NCBI GenBank assembly: GCA_964019055.1
Contig: OZ025212.1
Coordinates: 9,353,109 to 9,417,108 of the forward strand
Source: Anthopleura xanthogrammica
Taxonomy: Eukaryota; Cnidaria; Anthozoa; Actiniaria; Actiniidae
DNA length: 64,000 bases
Direction: 5' to 3'
The translations under genes and the position numbers were made by a program. Of this stretch, positions 14,359 through 27,975 are shown in pieces; the stretch's first letter is position 1; each line of letters opens with the position of its first letter. The notes under the pieces are model-generated. The model had not been told where the DNA came from, made no database searches, and saw only the letters and a list, made by a program, of their open reading frames with translations.

Positions 14359-14506
14359 TAGGCACTTTACGATTTTGGAATTTGCCAATTTTGATCACGG
14401 AAATGGATTGCTGGCACGATTCTACCTATACATGGTCACGTTTATCTTGTGAAAATTCGGCAGTCTTCCCCTAGTTTTGGTGCCCGCGCATGCGCAGCTA
14501 CAAAGA
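14359..14506 (+). repeat. Representative near-consensus 148-bp monomer
   Basis: This unit matches the consensus I read across the left arm at every position except the last base (A instead of T before the next TAGG). It serves as a reference frame. CpG dinucleotides lie at unit positions 12, 40, 59, 81, 100, 127, 129 and 135. The palindrome TGATCA is at 34-39 and GCGCATGCGC at 128-137. Stop codons close all three + frames (TAG at 1, TGA at 34, TGA at 92, TAG at 114), with the starting registers 1, 2 and 0 modulo 3 all represented. Confidence 0.95.
14485..14496. promoter_or_regulatory. NRF-1-type palindromic motif, one per monomer (example copy)
   Basis: CGCGCATGCGCA fits the published NRF-1 consensus YGCGCAYGCGCR at every position. 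The inner ten bases are a perfect palindrome and the twelve alternate pyrimidine-purine. The motif recurs at unit positions 127-138 on both arms, so the window holds several hundred copies 148 bp apart. Damaged copies are rare: 2643-2654, 7526-7537, 28829-28840, 29855-29866, 48498-48509 and 58264-58275. Binding in vivo is not shown by sequence. The match could be coincidental if the satellite founder simply carried it. Confidence 0.6.
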
Positions 14507-14949
14507 TAGGCACTTTACCATTTTGGAATTTGCCAATTTTGATCACGGAAATGGATTGCTGGCCCGATTCTACCTATACATGGTCACGTTTATCTTGTGA
14601 AAATTCGGTAGTTTTCCTCTAGTTTTGGTGCCCGCGCATGCGCAGCTACAAAGTTAGGCACTTTACGATTTAGGAATTTGCCAATTTTGATCACGGAAAT
14701 GGATTGCTGGCACGATTCTACCTATACATGGTTACGTTCATCTTGCAAAAATTCGGCAGTCTTCCCCTAGTATTGGTGCCCGCGCATGCGCAGCTACAAA
14801 GTAAGGCACTTTACGATTTTGGAATTTGACAATTTTGATCACGGAAATGGATTGCTAGCACGATTCTACCTATACATGGTCACGTTTATCTTGTGAAAAT
14901 TCGGCAGTCTTCCCCTAGTTTTGGTGCCCGCGCATGCGCAGCTACAAAG

Positions 14950-16640
14950 TTAGGCACTTTACGATTTTGGAATTTGCCAATTTTGATCACGGAAATGGAT
15001 TGCTGGCACGATTCTATCTATACATGGTCACGTTTATCTTGTGAAAATTCGGCAGTCTTCCCCTAGTTTTGGTGCCCGCGCATGCGCAGCTACAAAGTTA
15101 GGCACTTTACGATTTTGGAATTTGCCAATTTTGATCACGGAAATAGATTGCTGGCACGATTCTACCTATACATGGTCACGTTTAGCTTGTGAAAATTCGG
15201 CAGTCTTCCCCTAGTTTTGGTGCCCGCGCATGCGCAGCTACAAAGTTAGGCAATTTACGATTTTGGAATTTGCCAATTTTGATCACGGAAATGGATTGCT
15301 GGCACGATTCTACCTATACATGGTCACGTTTATCTTGTGAAAATTCGGTAGTCTTCCCCTAGTTTTGGTGCCCGCGCATGCGCAGCTACAAAGTTAGGCA
15401 CTTTACGATTTGGAATTTGCCAATTTCGATCACGGAAATGGATTGCTGGCACGATTCTACCTATACATGGTCAAGTTTAGCTTGTGAAAATTCGGCAGTC
15501 TTCCCTTAGTTTTGGTGCCCGCGCATGCGCAGCTACAAAGTTAGGCACTTTACGATTTTGGAATTTGACAATTTTGATCACGGAAATGGATTGCTGGCAC
15601 GATTCTACCAATACATGGTCACGTTTATCTTGTGAAAATTCGGCAGTCTTCCCCTAGTTTTGGTGCCCGCGCATGCGCAGCTACAAAGTTAGGCACTTTA
15701 CGATTTTGGAATTTGCCAATTTTGATCACGGAAATAGATTGCTGGCACGATTCTACCTATACATGGTCACGTTTAGCTTGTGAAAATTCGGCAGTCTTCC
15801 CCTAGTTTTGGTGCCCGCACATGCGCAGCTACAAAGTTAGGCAATTTACGATTTTGGAATTTGCCAATTTTGATCACGGAAATGGATTGCTGGCACGATT
15901 CTACCTATACATGGTCACGTTTATCTTGTGAAAATTCGGCAGTCTTCCCCTAGTTTTGGTGCCCGCGAATGCGCAGCTACAAAGATAGGCACTTTACGAT
16001 TTTGGAATTTGCCAATTTTGATCACGGAAATGGATTGCTGGTCCGATTCTACCTATACATGGTCACGTTTATCTTGTGAAAATTCGGCAGTTTTCCTCTA
16101 GTTTTGGTGCCCGCGCATGCGCAGCTACAAAGTTAGGCACTTTACGATTTAGGAATTTGCCAATTTTGATCACGGAAATGGATTGCTGGCACGATTCTAT
16201 CTATACATGGTCACGTTTATCTTGTGAAAATTCGGCAGTCTTTTCCTAGTTTTGGTGCCCGCGCATGCGCAGCTACAAAGTTAGGCACTTTACGATTTTG
16301 GAATTTGCCAATTTTGATCACGGAAATAGATTGCTGGCACGATTCTACCTATACATGGTCACGTTTAGCTTGTGAAAATTCGGCAGTCTTCCCCTAGTTT
16401 TGGTGCCCGCGCATGCGCAGCTACAAAGTTAGGCAATTTACGATTTTGGAATTTGCCAATTTTGATCACGGAAATGGATTGCTGGCACCATTCTACCTAT
16501 ACATGGTCACGTTTAGCTTGTGAAAATTCGGCAGTCTTCCCCTAGTTTTGGTGCCCGCGCATGCGCAGCTACAAAGTTAGGCACTTTACGATTTTGGAAT
16601 TTGACAATTTTGATCACGGAAATGGATTGCTGGCACGATT
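14950..16640 (+). repeat. 4-monomer (591/592 bp) higher-order repeat, about three copies
   Basis: The pair AAATAGATTGCTGG plus GTTTAGCTTG followed by TAGGCAATTTACG recurs with TAGGCAATTT at 15247, 15838 and 16430. The first interval is one base short because it contains a GATTTGG deletion near 15409. CTACCAATACATGG is shared at about 15605 and 16640. An isolated older TAGGCAATTT copy lies near 11399. Confidence 0.85.
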
Positions 16641-18689
16641 CTACCAATACATGGTCACGTTTATCTTGTGAAAATTCGGCAGTCTTCCCCTAGTTTTGGT
16701 GCCCGCGCATGCGCAGCTACAAAGTTAGGCACTTTACGATTTGGAATTTGCCAATTTTGATCACGGAAATAGATTGCTGGCACGATTCTACCTATACATG
16801 GTCACGTTTATCTTGTGAAAATTCGGCAGTCTTCTCCTAGTTTTGGTGCCCGCGCATGCGCAGCTACAAAGTTAGGCACTTTACGATTTGGAATTTGCCA
16901 ATTTTGATCACGGAAATAGATTGCTGGCACGATTCTACTTATACATGGTCACGTTTATCGTGTGAAAATTCGGCAGTCTTCCCCTAGTTTTGGTGCCCGC
17001 GCATGCGCAGCTACAAAGTTGGGCACTTTACGATTTGGAATTTGCCAATTTTGATCACGGAAATGGATTTCTCGCACGATTCTACCTATACATGGTCACG
17101 TTTATCTTGTGAAAATTCGGAAGTCTTCCCCTACTTTTGGTGCCCGCGCATGCGCAGCTACAAAGACAAGCACTTTACGATTTTCGAATTTGCCAATTTT
17201 GATCACGGAAATGGATTGCTGGCACGATTCTACCTATACATGGTCACATTTATCTTGTGAAAATTCGGCAGTCTTCCCTTAGTTTTGGTGCCCGCGCATG
17301 CGCAGCTACAAAGACAAGCACTTTACGATTTTGGAATTTGCCAATTTTGATCACGGGAATGGATTGATGGCACGATTCTACCTATACATGGTCACGTTTA
17401 TGTTGTGAAAATTCGGCAGTCTTCCCCTAGTTTTGGTGCCCGCGCATGCGCAGACACAAAGATACGCACTTTACGATTTTGGAATTTGCCAATTTTGATC
17501 CCGGAAATAGATTGCTGGCATGATTCTACCTATACATGGTCACGTTTATCTTGTGAAAATTCGGCAGTCTTCCCCTAGTTTTGGTGCCCGCGCATGCGCA
17601 GCTACAAAGTTAGGCACTTTACGATTTTGGAATTTGCCAATTTTGATCACGGTAATGGATTGCTGGCACGATTCTACCTATACATGGTCACGTTTATCTT
17701 GTGAAAATTCGGCAGTCTTTCCCTAGTTTTGGTGCCCGCGCATGCGCAGCTACAAAGTTAGTCACTTTACGATTTTGGAATTTGCCAATTTTGATCACGG
17801 AAATAGATAGCTGGCACGATTCTACCTATACATGGTCACGTTTATCTTGTGAAAATTTGGCAGTCTTCCCCTAGTTTTGGTGCCCGCGCATGCGCAGCTA
17901 CAAAGTTAGGCATTTTACGATTTTGGAATTTCCCAATTTTGATCACGGAAATAGATTGCTTGCACGATTCTACCTATACATGGTCACGTTTATCTTGTGA
18001 AAATTCGGCAGTCTTCCCCTAGTTTTGGTGCCCGCGCATGCGCAGCTACAAAGTTAGGCACTTTACGATTTTGGAATTTGCCAATTTTGATCACGGTAAT
18101 GGATTGCTGGCACGATTCTACCTATACATGGTCACGTTTATCTTGTGAAAATTCGGCAGTCTTTCCCTAGTTTTGGTGCCCGCGCATGCGCAGCTACAAA
18201 GTTAGGCACTTTACGATTTTGGAATTTGCCAATTTTGATCACGGAAATAGATTGCTGGCACGATTCTACCTATACATCGTCACGTTTAGCTTGTGAAAAT
18301 TCGGCAGTCTTCCCCTAGTTTTGGTGCCCGCGCATGCGCAGCTACAAAGTTAGGCATTTTACGATTTTGGAATTTCCCAATTTTGATCACGGAAATAGAT
18401 TGCTTGCACGATTCTACCTATACATGGTCACGTTTATCTTGTGAAAATTCGGCAGTCTTCCCCTAGTTTTGGTGCCCGCGCATGCGCAGCTACAAAGTTA
18501 GGCATTTTACGATTTTGGAATTTCCCAATTTTGATCACGGAAATAGATTGCTTGCACGATTCTACCTATACATGGTCACGTTTATCTTGTGAAAATTCGG
18601 CAGTCTTCCCCTAGTTTTGGTGCCCGCGCATGCGCAGCTACAAAGTTAGGCACTTTACGATTTTGGAATTTGCCAATTTTGATCACGGT
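16641..18689 (+). repeat. Mixed multimer region upstream of the 16-mer
   Basis: This stretch carries the founders of the following 16-mer: consecutive GATTTGG deletion units (16740, 16887, 17034), ATTTCTCGCACG, the CGGAAGTCTTCCCCTAC unit near 17120, two AAGACAAGCAC units, the CAGACACAAAGATACG unit near 17450, and CCCGGAAATAG with GGCATGATTC near 17500. Equivalent units reappear about 3253 bp downstream. From about 17900 on, GGCATTTTACG with TTTCCCAATTTT units alternate with CGGTAATGG units. Confidence 0.82.
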
Positions 18690-21600
18690 AATGGATTGCT
18701 GGCACGATTCTACCTATACATGGTCACGTTTATCTTGTGAAAATTCGGCAGTCTTTCCCTAGTTTTGGTGCCCGCGCATGCGCAGCTACAAAGTTAGGCA
18801 CTTTACGATTTTGGAATTTGCCAATTTTGATCACGGAAATAGATTGCTGGCACGATTCTACCTATACATCGTCACGTTTAGCTTGTGAAAATTCGGCAGT
18901 CTTCCCCTAGTTTTGGTGCCCGCGCATGCGCAGCTACAAAGTTAGGCATTTTACGATTTTGGAATTTCCCAATTTTGATCACGGAAATAGATTGCTTGCA
19001 CGATTCTACCTATACATGGTCACGTTTATCTTGTGAAAATTCGGCAGTCTTCCCCTAGTTTTGGTGCCCGCGCATGCGCAGCTACAAAGTTAGGCACCTT
19101 ACGATTTTGGAATTTGCCAATTTTGATCCCGGAAATAGATTGCTGGCATGATTCTACCTATACATGGTCACGTTTATCTTGTGAAAATTCGGCAGTCTTC
19201 CCCTAGTTTTGGTGCCCGCGCATGCGCAGATACAAAGTTAGGCACTTTACGATTTTGGAATTTGCCAATTTTGATCACGGTAATGGATTGCTGGCACGAT
19301 TCTACCTATACATGGTCACGTTTATCTTGTGAAAATTCGGCAGTCTTTCCCTAGTTTTGGTGCCCGCGCATGCGCAGCTACAAAGTTAGGCACTTTACGA
19401 TTTTGGAATTTGCCAATTTTGATCACGGAAATAGATTGCTGGCACGATTCTACCTATACATGGTCACGTTTATCTTGTGAAAATTCGGCAGTCTTCCCCT
19501 AGTTTTGGTGCCCGCGCATGCGCAGCTACAAAGTTAGGCATTTTACGATTTTGGAATTTCCCAATTTTGATCACGGAAATAGATTGCTTGCACGATTCTA
19601 CCTATACATGGTCACGTTTATCTTGTGAAAATTCGGCAGTCTTCCCCTAGTTTTGGTGCCCGCGCATGCGCAGCTACAAAGTTAGGCACTTTACGATTTT
19701 GGAATTTGCCAATTTTGATCACGGTAATGGATTGCTGGCACGATTCTACCTATACATGGTCACGTTTATCTTGTGAAAATTCGGCAGTCTTTCCCTAGTT
19801 TTGGTGCCCGCGCATGCGCAGCTACAAAGTTAGGCACTTTACGATTTTGGAATTTGCCAATTTTGATCACGGAAATAGATTGCTGGCACGATTCTACCTA
19901 TACATCGTCACGTTTAGCTTGTGAAAATTCGGCAGTCTTCCCCTAGTTTTGGTGCCCGCGCATGCGCAGCTACAAAGTTAGGCATTTTACGATTTTGGAA
20001 TTTCCCAATTTTGATCACGGAAATAGATTGCTTGCACGATTCTACCTATACATGGTCACGTTTATCTTGTGAAAATTCGGCAGTCTTCTCCTAGTTTTGG
20101 TGCCCGCGCATGCGCAGCTACAAAGTTAGGCACTTTACGATTTGGAATTTGCCAATTTTGATCACGGAAATAGATTGCTGGCACGATTCTACTTATACAT
20201 GGTCACGTTTATCTTGTGAAAATTCGGCAGTCTTCCCCTAGTTTTGGTGCCCGCGCATGCGCAGCTACAAAGTTGGGCACTTTACGATTTGGAATTTGCA
20301 ATTTTGATCACGGAAATGGATTTCTCGCACGATTCTACCTATACATGGTCACGTTTATCTTGTGAAAATTCGGAAGTCTTCCCCTACTTTTGGTGCCCGC
20401 GCATGCGCAGCTACAAAGACAAGCACTTTACGATTTTCGAATTTGCCAATTTTGATCACGGAAATGGATTGCTGGCACGATTCTACCTATACATGGTCAC
20501 ATTTATCTTGTGAAAATTCGGCAGTCTTCCCTTAGTTTTGGTGCCCGCGCATGCGCAGCTACAAAGACAAGCACTTTACGATTTTGGAATTTGCCAATTT
20601 TGATCACGGGAATGGATTGATGGCACGATTCTACCTATACATGGTCACGTTTATGTTGTGAAAATTCGGCAGTCTTCCCCTAGTTTTGGTGCCCGCGCAT
20701 TCGCAGACACAAAGATACGCACTTTACGATTTTGGAATTTGCCAATTTTGATCCCGGAAATAGATTGCTGGCATGATTCTACCTATACATGGTCACGTTT
20801 ATCTTGTGAAAATTCGGCAGTCTTCCCCTAGTTTTGGTGCCCGCGCATGCGCAGCTACAAAGTCAGGCACTTTACGATTTTGGAATTTGACAATTTTGAT
20901 CACGGTAATGGATTGCTGGCACGATTCTACCTATACATGGTCACGTTTATCTTGTGAAAATTCGGCAGTCTTTCCCTAGTTTTGGTGCCCGCGCATGCGC
21001 AGCTACAAAGTTAGGCACTTTACGATTTTGGAATTTGCCAATTTTGATCACGGAAATAGATTGCTGGCACGATTCTACCTATACATGGTCACGTTTATCT
21101 TGTGAAAATTCGGCAGTCTTTCCCTAGTTTTGGTGCCCGCGCATGCGCAGCTACAAAGTTAGGCACTTTACGATTTTGGAATTTGCCAATTTTGATCACG
21201 GAAATAGATTGCTGGCACGATTCTACCTATACATCGTCACGTTTAGCTTGTGAAAATTCGGCAGTCTTCCCCTAGTTTTGGTGCCCGCGCATGCGCAGCT
21301 ACAAAGTTAGGCATTTTACGATTTTGGAATTTCCCAATTTTGATCACGGAAATAGATTGCTTGCACGATTCTACCTATACATGGTCACGTTTATCTTGTG
21401 AAAATTCGGCAGTCTTCCCCTAGTTTTGGTGCCCGCGCATGCGCAGCTACAAAGTTAGGCACCTTACGATTTTGGAATTTGCCAATTTTGATCCCGGAAA
21501 TAGATTGCTGGCATGATTCTACCTATACATGGTCACGTTTATCTTGTGAAAATTCGGCAGTCTTCCCCTAGTTTTGGTGCCCGCGCATGCGCAGATACAA

Positions 21601-23495
21601 AGTTAGGCACTTTACGATTTTGGAATTTGCCAATTTTGATCACGGTAATGGATTGCTGGCACGATTCTACCTATACATGGTCACGTTTATCTTGTGAAAA
21701 TTCGGCAGTCTTTCCCTAGTTTTGGTGCCCGCGCATGCGCAGCTACAAAGTTAGGCACTTTACGATTTTGGAATTTGCCAATTTTGATCACGGAAATAGA
21801 TTGCTGGCACGATTCTACCTATACATGGTCACGTTTATCTTGTGAAAATTCGGCAGTCTTTTTCTAGTTTTGGTGCCCGCGCATGCGCAGCTACAAAGTT
21901 AGGCATTTTACGATTTTGGAATTTCCCAATTTTGATCACGGAAATAGATTGCTTGCACGATTCTACCTATACATGGTCACGTTTATCTTGTGAAAATTCG
22001 GCAGTCTTCCCCTAGTTTTGGTGCCCGCGCATGCGCAGCTACAAAGTTAGGCACTTTACGATTTTGGAATTTGCCAATTTTGATCACGGTAATGGATTGC
22101 TGGCACGATTCTACCTATACATGGTCACGTTTATCTTGTGAAAATTCGGCAGTCTTTCCCTAGTTTTGGTGCCCGCGCATGCGCAGCTACAAAGTTAGGC
22201 ACTTTACGATTTTGGAATTTGCCAATTTTGATCACGGAAATAGATTGCTGGCACGATTCTACCTATACATCGTCACGTTTAGCTTGTGAAAATTCGGCAG
22301 TCTTCCCCTAGTTTTGGTGCCCGCGCATGCGCAGCTACAAAGTTAGGCATTTTACGATTTTGGAATTTCCCAATTTTGATCACGGAAATAGATTGCTTGC
22401 ACGATTCTACCTATACATGGTCACGTTTATCTTGTGAAAATTCGGCAGTCTTCTCCTAGTTTTGGTGCCCGCGCATGCGCAGCTACAAAGTTAGGCACTT
22501 TACGATTTGGAATTTGCCAATTTTGATCACGGAAATAGATTGCTGGCACGATTCTACTTATACATGGTCACGTTTATCTTGTGAAAATTCGGCAGTCTTC
22601 CCCTAGTTTTGGTGCCCGCGCATGCGCAGCTACAAAGTTGGGCACTTTACGATTTGGAATTTGCAATTTTGATCACGGAAATGGATTTCTCGCACGATTC
22701 TACCTATACATGGTCACGTTTATCTTGTGAAAATTCGGAAGTCTTCCCCTACTTTTGGTGCCCGCGCATGCGCAGCTACAAAGACAAGCACTTTACGATT
22801 TTCGAATTTGCCAATTTTGATCACGGAAATGGATTGCTGGCACGATTCTACCTATACATGGTCACATTTATCTTGTGAAAATTCGGCAGTCTTCCCTTAG
22901 TTTTGGTGCCCGCGCATGCGCAGCTACAAAGACAAGCACTTTACGATTTTGGAATTTGCCAATTTTGATCACGGGAATGGATTGATGGCACGATTCTACC
23001 TATACATGGTCACGTTTATGTTGTGAAAATTCGGCAGTCTTCCCCTAGTTTTGGTGCCCGCGCATGCGCAGACACAAAGATACGCACTTTACGATTTTGG
23101 AATTTGCCAATTTTGATCCCGGAAATAGATTGCTGGCATGATTCTACCTATACATGGTCACGTTTATCTTGTGAAAATTCGGCAGTCTTCCCCTAGTTTT
23201 GGTGCCCGCGCATGCGCAGCTACAAAGTCAGGCACTTTACGATTTTGGAATTTGACAATTTTGATCACGGTAATGGATTGCTGGCACGATTCTACCTATA
23301 CATGGTCACGTTTATCTTGTGAAAATTCGGCAGTCTTTCCCTAGTTTTGGTGCCCGCGCATGCGCAGCTACAAAGTTAGGCACTTTACGATTTTGGAATT
23401 TGCCAATTTTGATCACGGAAATAGATTGCTGGCACGATTCTACCTATACATGGTCACGTTTATCTTGTGAAAATTCGGCAGTCTTCCCCTAGTTT
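18690..23495 (+). repeat. 16-monomer higher-order repeat (2365 bp), two tandem copies
   Basis: Bases 18690-21130 match 21055-23495 at a lag of 2365, which is 16 x 148 minus 3. The missing bases are three shared one-base deletions (GATTTGG twice, TTGCAATTTT once). Other shared markers are ATACATCGTCACGTTTAGC (18869/21231 region), GGCATGATTC (19147/21512), ATTTCTCGC (20318/22683) and CAGACACAAAG. Private differences are few, for example CGCATTCGCAG near 20697 against CGCATGCGCAG in the second copy, and CTTTTTCTAG near 21858 in the second copy. Confidence 0.9.
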
Positions 23496-25420
23496 TGGTG
23501 CCCGCGCATGCGCAGCTACAAAGTTAGGCATTTTACGATTTTGGAATTTCCCAATTTTGATCACGGAAATAGATTGCTTGCACGATTCTACCTATACATG
23601 GTCACGTTTATCTTGTGAAAATTCGGCAGTCTTCCCCTAGTTTTGGTGCCCGCGCATGCGCAGCTACAAAGTTAGGCACTTTACGATTTTGGAATTTGCC
23701 AATTTTGATCACGGTAATGGATTGCTGGCACGATTCTACCTATACATGGTCACGTTTATCTTGTGAAAATTCGGCAGTCTTTCCCTAGTTTTGGTGCCCG
23801 CGCATGCGCAGCTACAAAGTTAGGCACTTTACGATTTTGGAATTTGCCAATTTTGATCACGGAAATAGATTGCTGGCACGATTCTACCTATACATCGTCA
23901 CGTTTAGCTTATGAAAATTCGGCAGTCTTCCCCTAGTTTTGGTGCCCGCGCATGCGCAGCTACAAAGTTAGGCATTTTACGATTTTGGAATTTCCCAATT
24001 TTGATCACGGAAATAGATTGCTTGCACGATTCTACCTATACATGGTCACGTTTATCTTGTGAAAATTCGGCAGTCTTCCCCTAGTTTTGGTGCCCGCGCA
24101 TGCGCAGCTACAAAGTTAGGCACCTTACGATTTTGGAATTTGCCAATTTTGATCCCGGAAATAGATTGCTGGCATGATTCTACCTATACATGGTCACGTT
24201 TATCTTGTGAAAATTCGGCAGTCTTCCCCTAGTTTTGGTGCCCGCGCATGCGCAGATACAAAGTTAGGCACTTTACGATTTTGGAATTTGCCAATTTTGA
24301 TCACGGTAATGGATTGCTGGCACGATTCTACCTATACATGGTCACGTTTATCTTGTGAAAATTCGGCAGTCTTTCCCTAGTTTTGGTGCCCGCGCATGCG
24401 CAGCTACAAAGTTAGGCACTTTACGATTTTGGAATTTGCCAATTTTGATCACGGAAATAGATTGCTGGCACGATTCTACCTATACATGGTCACGTTTATC
24501 TTGTGAAAATTCGGCAGTCTTCCCCTAGTTTTGGTGCCCGCGCATGCGCAGCTACAAAGTTAGGCATTTTACGATTTTGGAATTTCCCAATTTTGATCAC
24601 GGAAATAGATTGCTTGCACGATTCTACCTATACATGGTCACGTTTAGCTTGTGAAAATTCGGCAGTCTTCCCCTAGTTTTGGTGCCCGCGCATGCGCAGC
24701 TACAAAGTTAGGCACTTTACGATTTTGGAATTTGCCAATTTTGATCACGGTAATGGATTGCTGGCACGATTCTACCTATACATGGTCACGTTTATCTTGT
24801 GAAAATTCGGCAGTCTTTCCCTAGTTTTGGTGCCCGCGCATGCGCAGCTACAAAGTTAGGCACTTTACGATTTTGGAATTTGCCAATTTTGATCACGGAA
24901 ATAGATTGCTGGCACGATTCTACCTATACATCGTCACGTTTAGCTTGTGAAAATTCGGCAGTCTTCCCCTAGTTTTGGTGCCCGCGCATGCGCAGCTACA
25001 AAGTTAGGCATTTTACGATTTTGGAATTTCCCAATTTTGATCACGGAAATAGATTGCTTGCACGATTCTACCTATACATGGTCACGTTTATCTTGTGAAA
25101 ATTCGGCAGTCTTCCCCTAGTTTTGGTGCCCGCGCATGCGCAGCTACAAAGTTAGGCACCTTACGATTTTGGAATTTGCCAATTTTGATCCCGGAAATAG
25201 ATTGCTGGCATGATTCTACCTATACATGGTCACGTTTATCTTGTGAAAATTCGGCAGTCTTCCCCTAGTTTTGGTGACCGCGCATGCGCAGATACAAAGA
25301 TACGCACTTTACGATTTTGGAATTTGCCAATTTTGATCACGGAAATAGATTGCTGGCACGATTCTACCTATACATGGTCACGTTTATCTTGTGAAAATTC
25401 GGCAGTCTTCCCCTAGTTTT
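23140..25420 (+). repeat. 7-monomer higher-order repeat (1036 bp), about two copies
   Basis: GGCATGATTCTACC at 23137, 24173 and 25209 marks exact 1036-bp spacing. ATACATCGTCACG at about 23893 and 24929 repeats at the same lag. Copies differ by single bases (AGCTTATGAAA versus AGCTTGTGAAA). The last copy diverges after GGTGACCGCGC near 25274. This 7-mer reuses units of the adjoining 16-mer, so it is a shorter derivative of the same lineage. Confidence 0.88.
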
Positions 25421-25689
25421 GGTGCCCGCGCATGCGCAGCTACAAAGTTAGGCACTTTACGATTTTGGAATTTGCCAATTTTGATCACGGAAATGGATTG
25501 CTGGCACGATTCTACCTATACATGGTCACGTTTATCTTGTGAAAATTCGGCAGTCTTCCCCTAGTTTTGGTGCCCGCGCATGTGCAGCTACAAAGTTAGG
25601 CATTTTACAATTTTGGAATTTCCCAATTTTGATCACGGAAATAGATTGCTTGCACGATTCTACCTATACATGGTCACGTTTATCTTGTG

Positions 25690-27718
25690 AAAATTCGGCA
25701 GTCTTCCCCTAGTTTTGGTGCCCGCGCATGCGCAGCTACAAAGTTAGGCACTTTACGATTTTGGAATTTGCCAATTTTGATCACGGTAATGGATTGCTGG
25801 CACGATTCTACCTATACATGGTCACGTTTATCTTGTGAAAATTCGGCAGTCTTCCCCTAGTTTTGGTGCCCGCGCATGCGCAGCTACAAAGTTAGGCACT
25901 TTACGATTTTGGAATTTGCCAATTTTGATCATGGAATTAGATTGCTGGCACGATTCTACCTATACATGGTCACGTTTAGCTTGTGAAAATTCGGCAGTCT
26001 TCCCCTAGTTTTGGTACCCGCGCATGCGCAGCTACAAAGTTAGGCACTTTACGATTTTGGAATTTGCCAATTTTGATCACGGAAATGGATTGCTGGCACG
26101 ATTCTACCTATACATGGTCACGTTTAGCTTGTGAAAATTCGGCAGTCTTCCCCTAGTTTTGGTGCCCGCGCATGCGCAGCTACAAAGTTAGGCACTTTAC
26201 GATTTTGGAATTTGCCAATTTTGATCACGGAAATGGATTGATGGCACGATTCTACCTATACATGGTCACGTTTATCTTGTGAAAATTCGACAGTCTTCCC
26301 CTAGTTTTCGTGCCCGCGCATGCGCAGCTACAAAGTTAGGCACTCTACGATTTTGGAATTTGCCAATTTTGATCACGGAAATGGATTGCTGGCACGATTC
26401 TACCTATACATGGTCACGTTTAGCTTGTGAAAATTCGGCAGTCTTCCCCTAGTTTTGGTGCCCGCGCATGCGCAGCTACAAAGTTAGGCACTTTACGATT
26501 TTGGAATTTGCCAATTTTGATCACGAAAATGGATTGCTGGCACGATTCTACCTATACATGGTCACGTTTAGCTTGTGAAAATTCGGCAGTCTTCCCCTAG
26601 TTTTGGTGCCCGCGCATGCGCAGCTACAAAGTTAGGCACTTTACGATTTTGGAATTTGCCAATTTTGATCACGGAAATGGATTGATGGCACGATTCTACC
26701 TATACATGGTCACGTTTATCTTGTGAAAATTCGACAGTCTTCCCCTAGTTTTGGTGCCCGCGCATGCGCAGCTACAAAGTTAGGCACTCTACGATTTTGG
26801 AATTTGCCAATTTTGATCACGGAAATGGATTGCTGGCACGATTCTACCTATACATGGTCACGTTTAGCTTGTGAAAATTCGGCAGTCTTCCCCTAGTTTT
26901 GGTGCCCGCGCATGCGCAGCTACAAAGTTAGGTACTTTACGATTTTGGAATTTGCCAATTTTGATCACGGAAATGGATTGCTGGCACGATTCTACCTATA
27001 CATGGTCACGTTTAGCTTGTGAAAATTCGGCAGTCTTCCCCTAGTTTTGGTGCCCGCGCATGCGCAGCTACAAAGTTAGGCACTTTACGATTTTGGAATT
27101 TGCCAATTTTGATCACGGTAATGGATTGCTGGCACGATTCTACCTATACATGGTCACGTTTATCTTGTGAAAATTCGGCAGTCTTCCCCTAGTTTTGGTG
27201 CCCGCGCATGCGCAGCTACAAAGTTAGGCACTTTACGATTTTGGAATTTGCCAATTTTGATCATGGAATTAGATTGCTGGCACGATTCTACCTATACATG
27301 GTCACGTTTAGCTTGTGAAAATTCGGCAGTCTTCCCCTAGTTTTGGTACCCGCGCATGCGCAGCTACAAAGTTAGGCACTTTACGATTTTGGAATTTGCC
27401 AATTTTGATCACGGAAATGGATTGCTGGCACGATTCTACCTATACATGGTCACGTTTAGCTTGTGAAAATTCGGCAGTCTTCCCCTAGTTTTGGTGCCCG
27501 CGCATGCGCAGCTACAAAGTTAGGCACTTTACGATTTTGGAATTTGCCAATTTTGATCACGGAAATGGATTGATGGCACGATTCTACCTATACATGGTCA
27601 CGTTTATCTTGTGAAAATTCGACAGTCTTCCCCTAGTTTTCGTGCCCGCGCATGCGCAGCTACAAAGTTAGGCACTCTACGATTTTGGAATTTGCCAATT
27701 TTGATCACGGAAATGGAT
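25690..27718 (+). repeat. 9-monomer (1332 bp) duplication
   Basis: Bases 25690-26386 recur at 27022-27718. Markers are GATCATGGAATTAG (25927/27259), TTTTGGTACCCGC (near 26012/27344), TTCGACAGTC with TTTTCGTGCC, and GGCACTCTACG. An internal 444-bp echo (GGCACTCTACG near 26341 and 26785) shows that trimer-scale exchange also happened here. Confidence 0.88.
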
Positions 27719-27975
27719 TGATGGCACGATTCTACCTATACATGGTCACGTTTATCTTGTGAAAATTCGACAGTCTTCCCCTAGTTTTCGTGCCCGCGCA
27801 TGCGCAGCTACAAAGTTAGGCACTCTACGATTTTGGAATTTGCCAATTTTGATCACGGAAATGGATTGATGGCACGATTCTACCTATACATGGTCACGTT
27901 TATCTTGTGAAAATTCGACAGTCTTCCCCTAGTTTTGGTGCCCGCGCATGCGCAGCTACAAAGTTAGGCACTCTA
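27541..27975 (+). repeat. Three consecutive, almost identical monomers
   Basis: ATTGATGGCACG followed by ATTCGACAGTC appears in three successive units (near 27569, 27717 and 27865), joined by GGCACTCTACG. The first two share the rare TTTTCGTGCC, and the third has TTTTGGTGCC. Monomer-by-monomer identity is unusual here because neighbouring units generally differ. This indicates very recent single-unit slippage or exchange. Confidence 0.85.
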
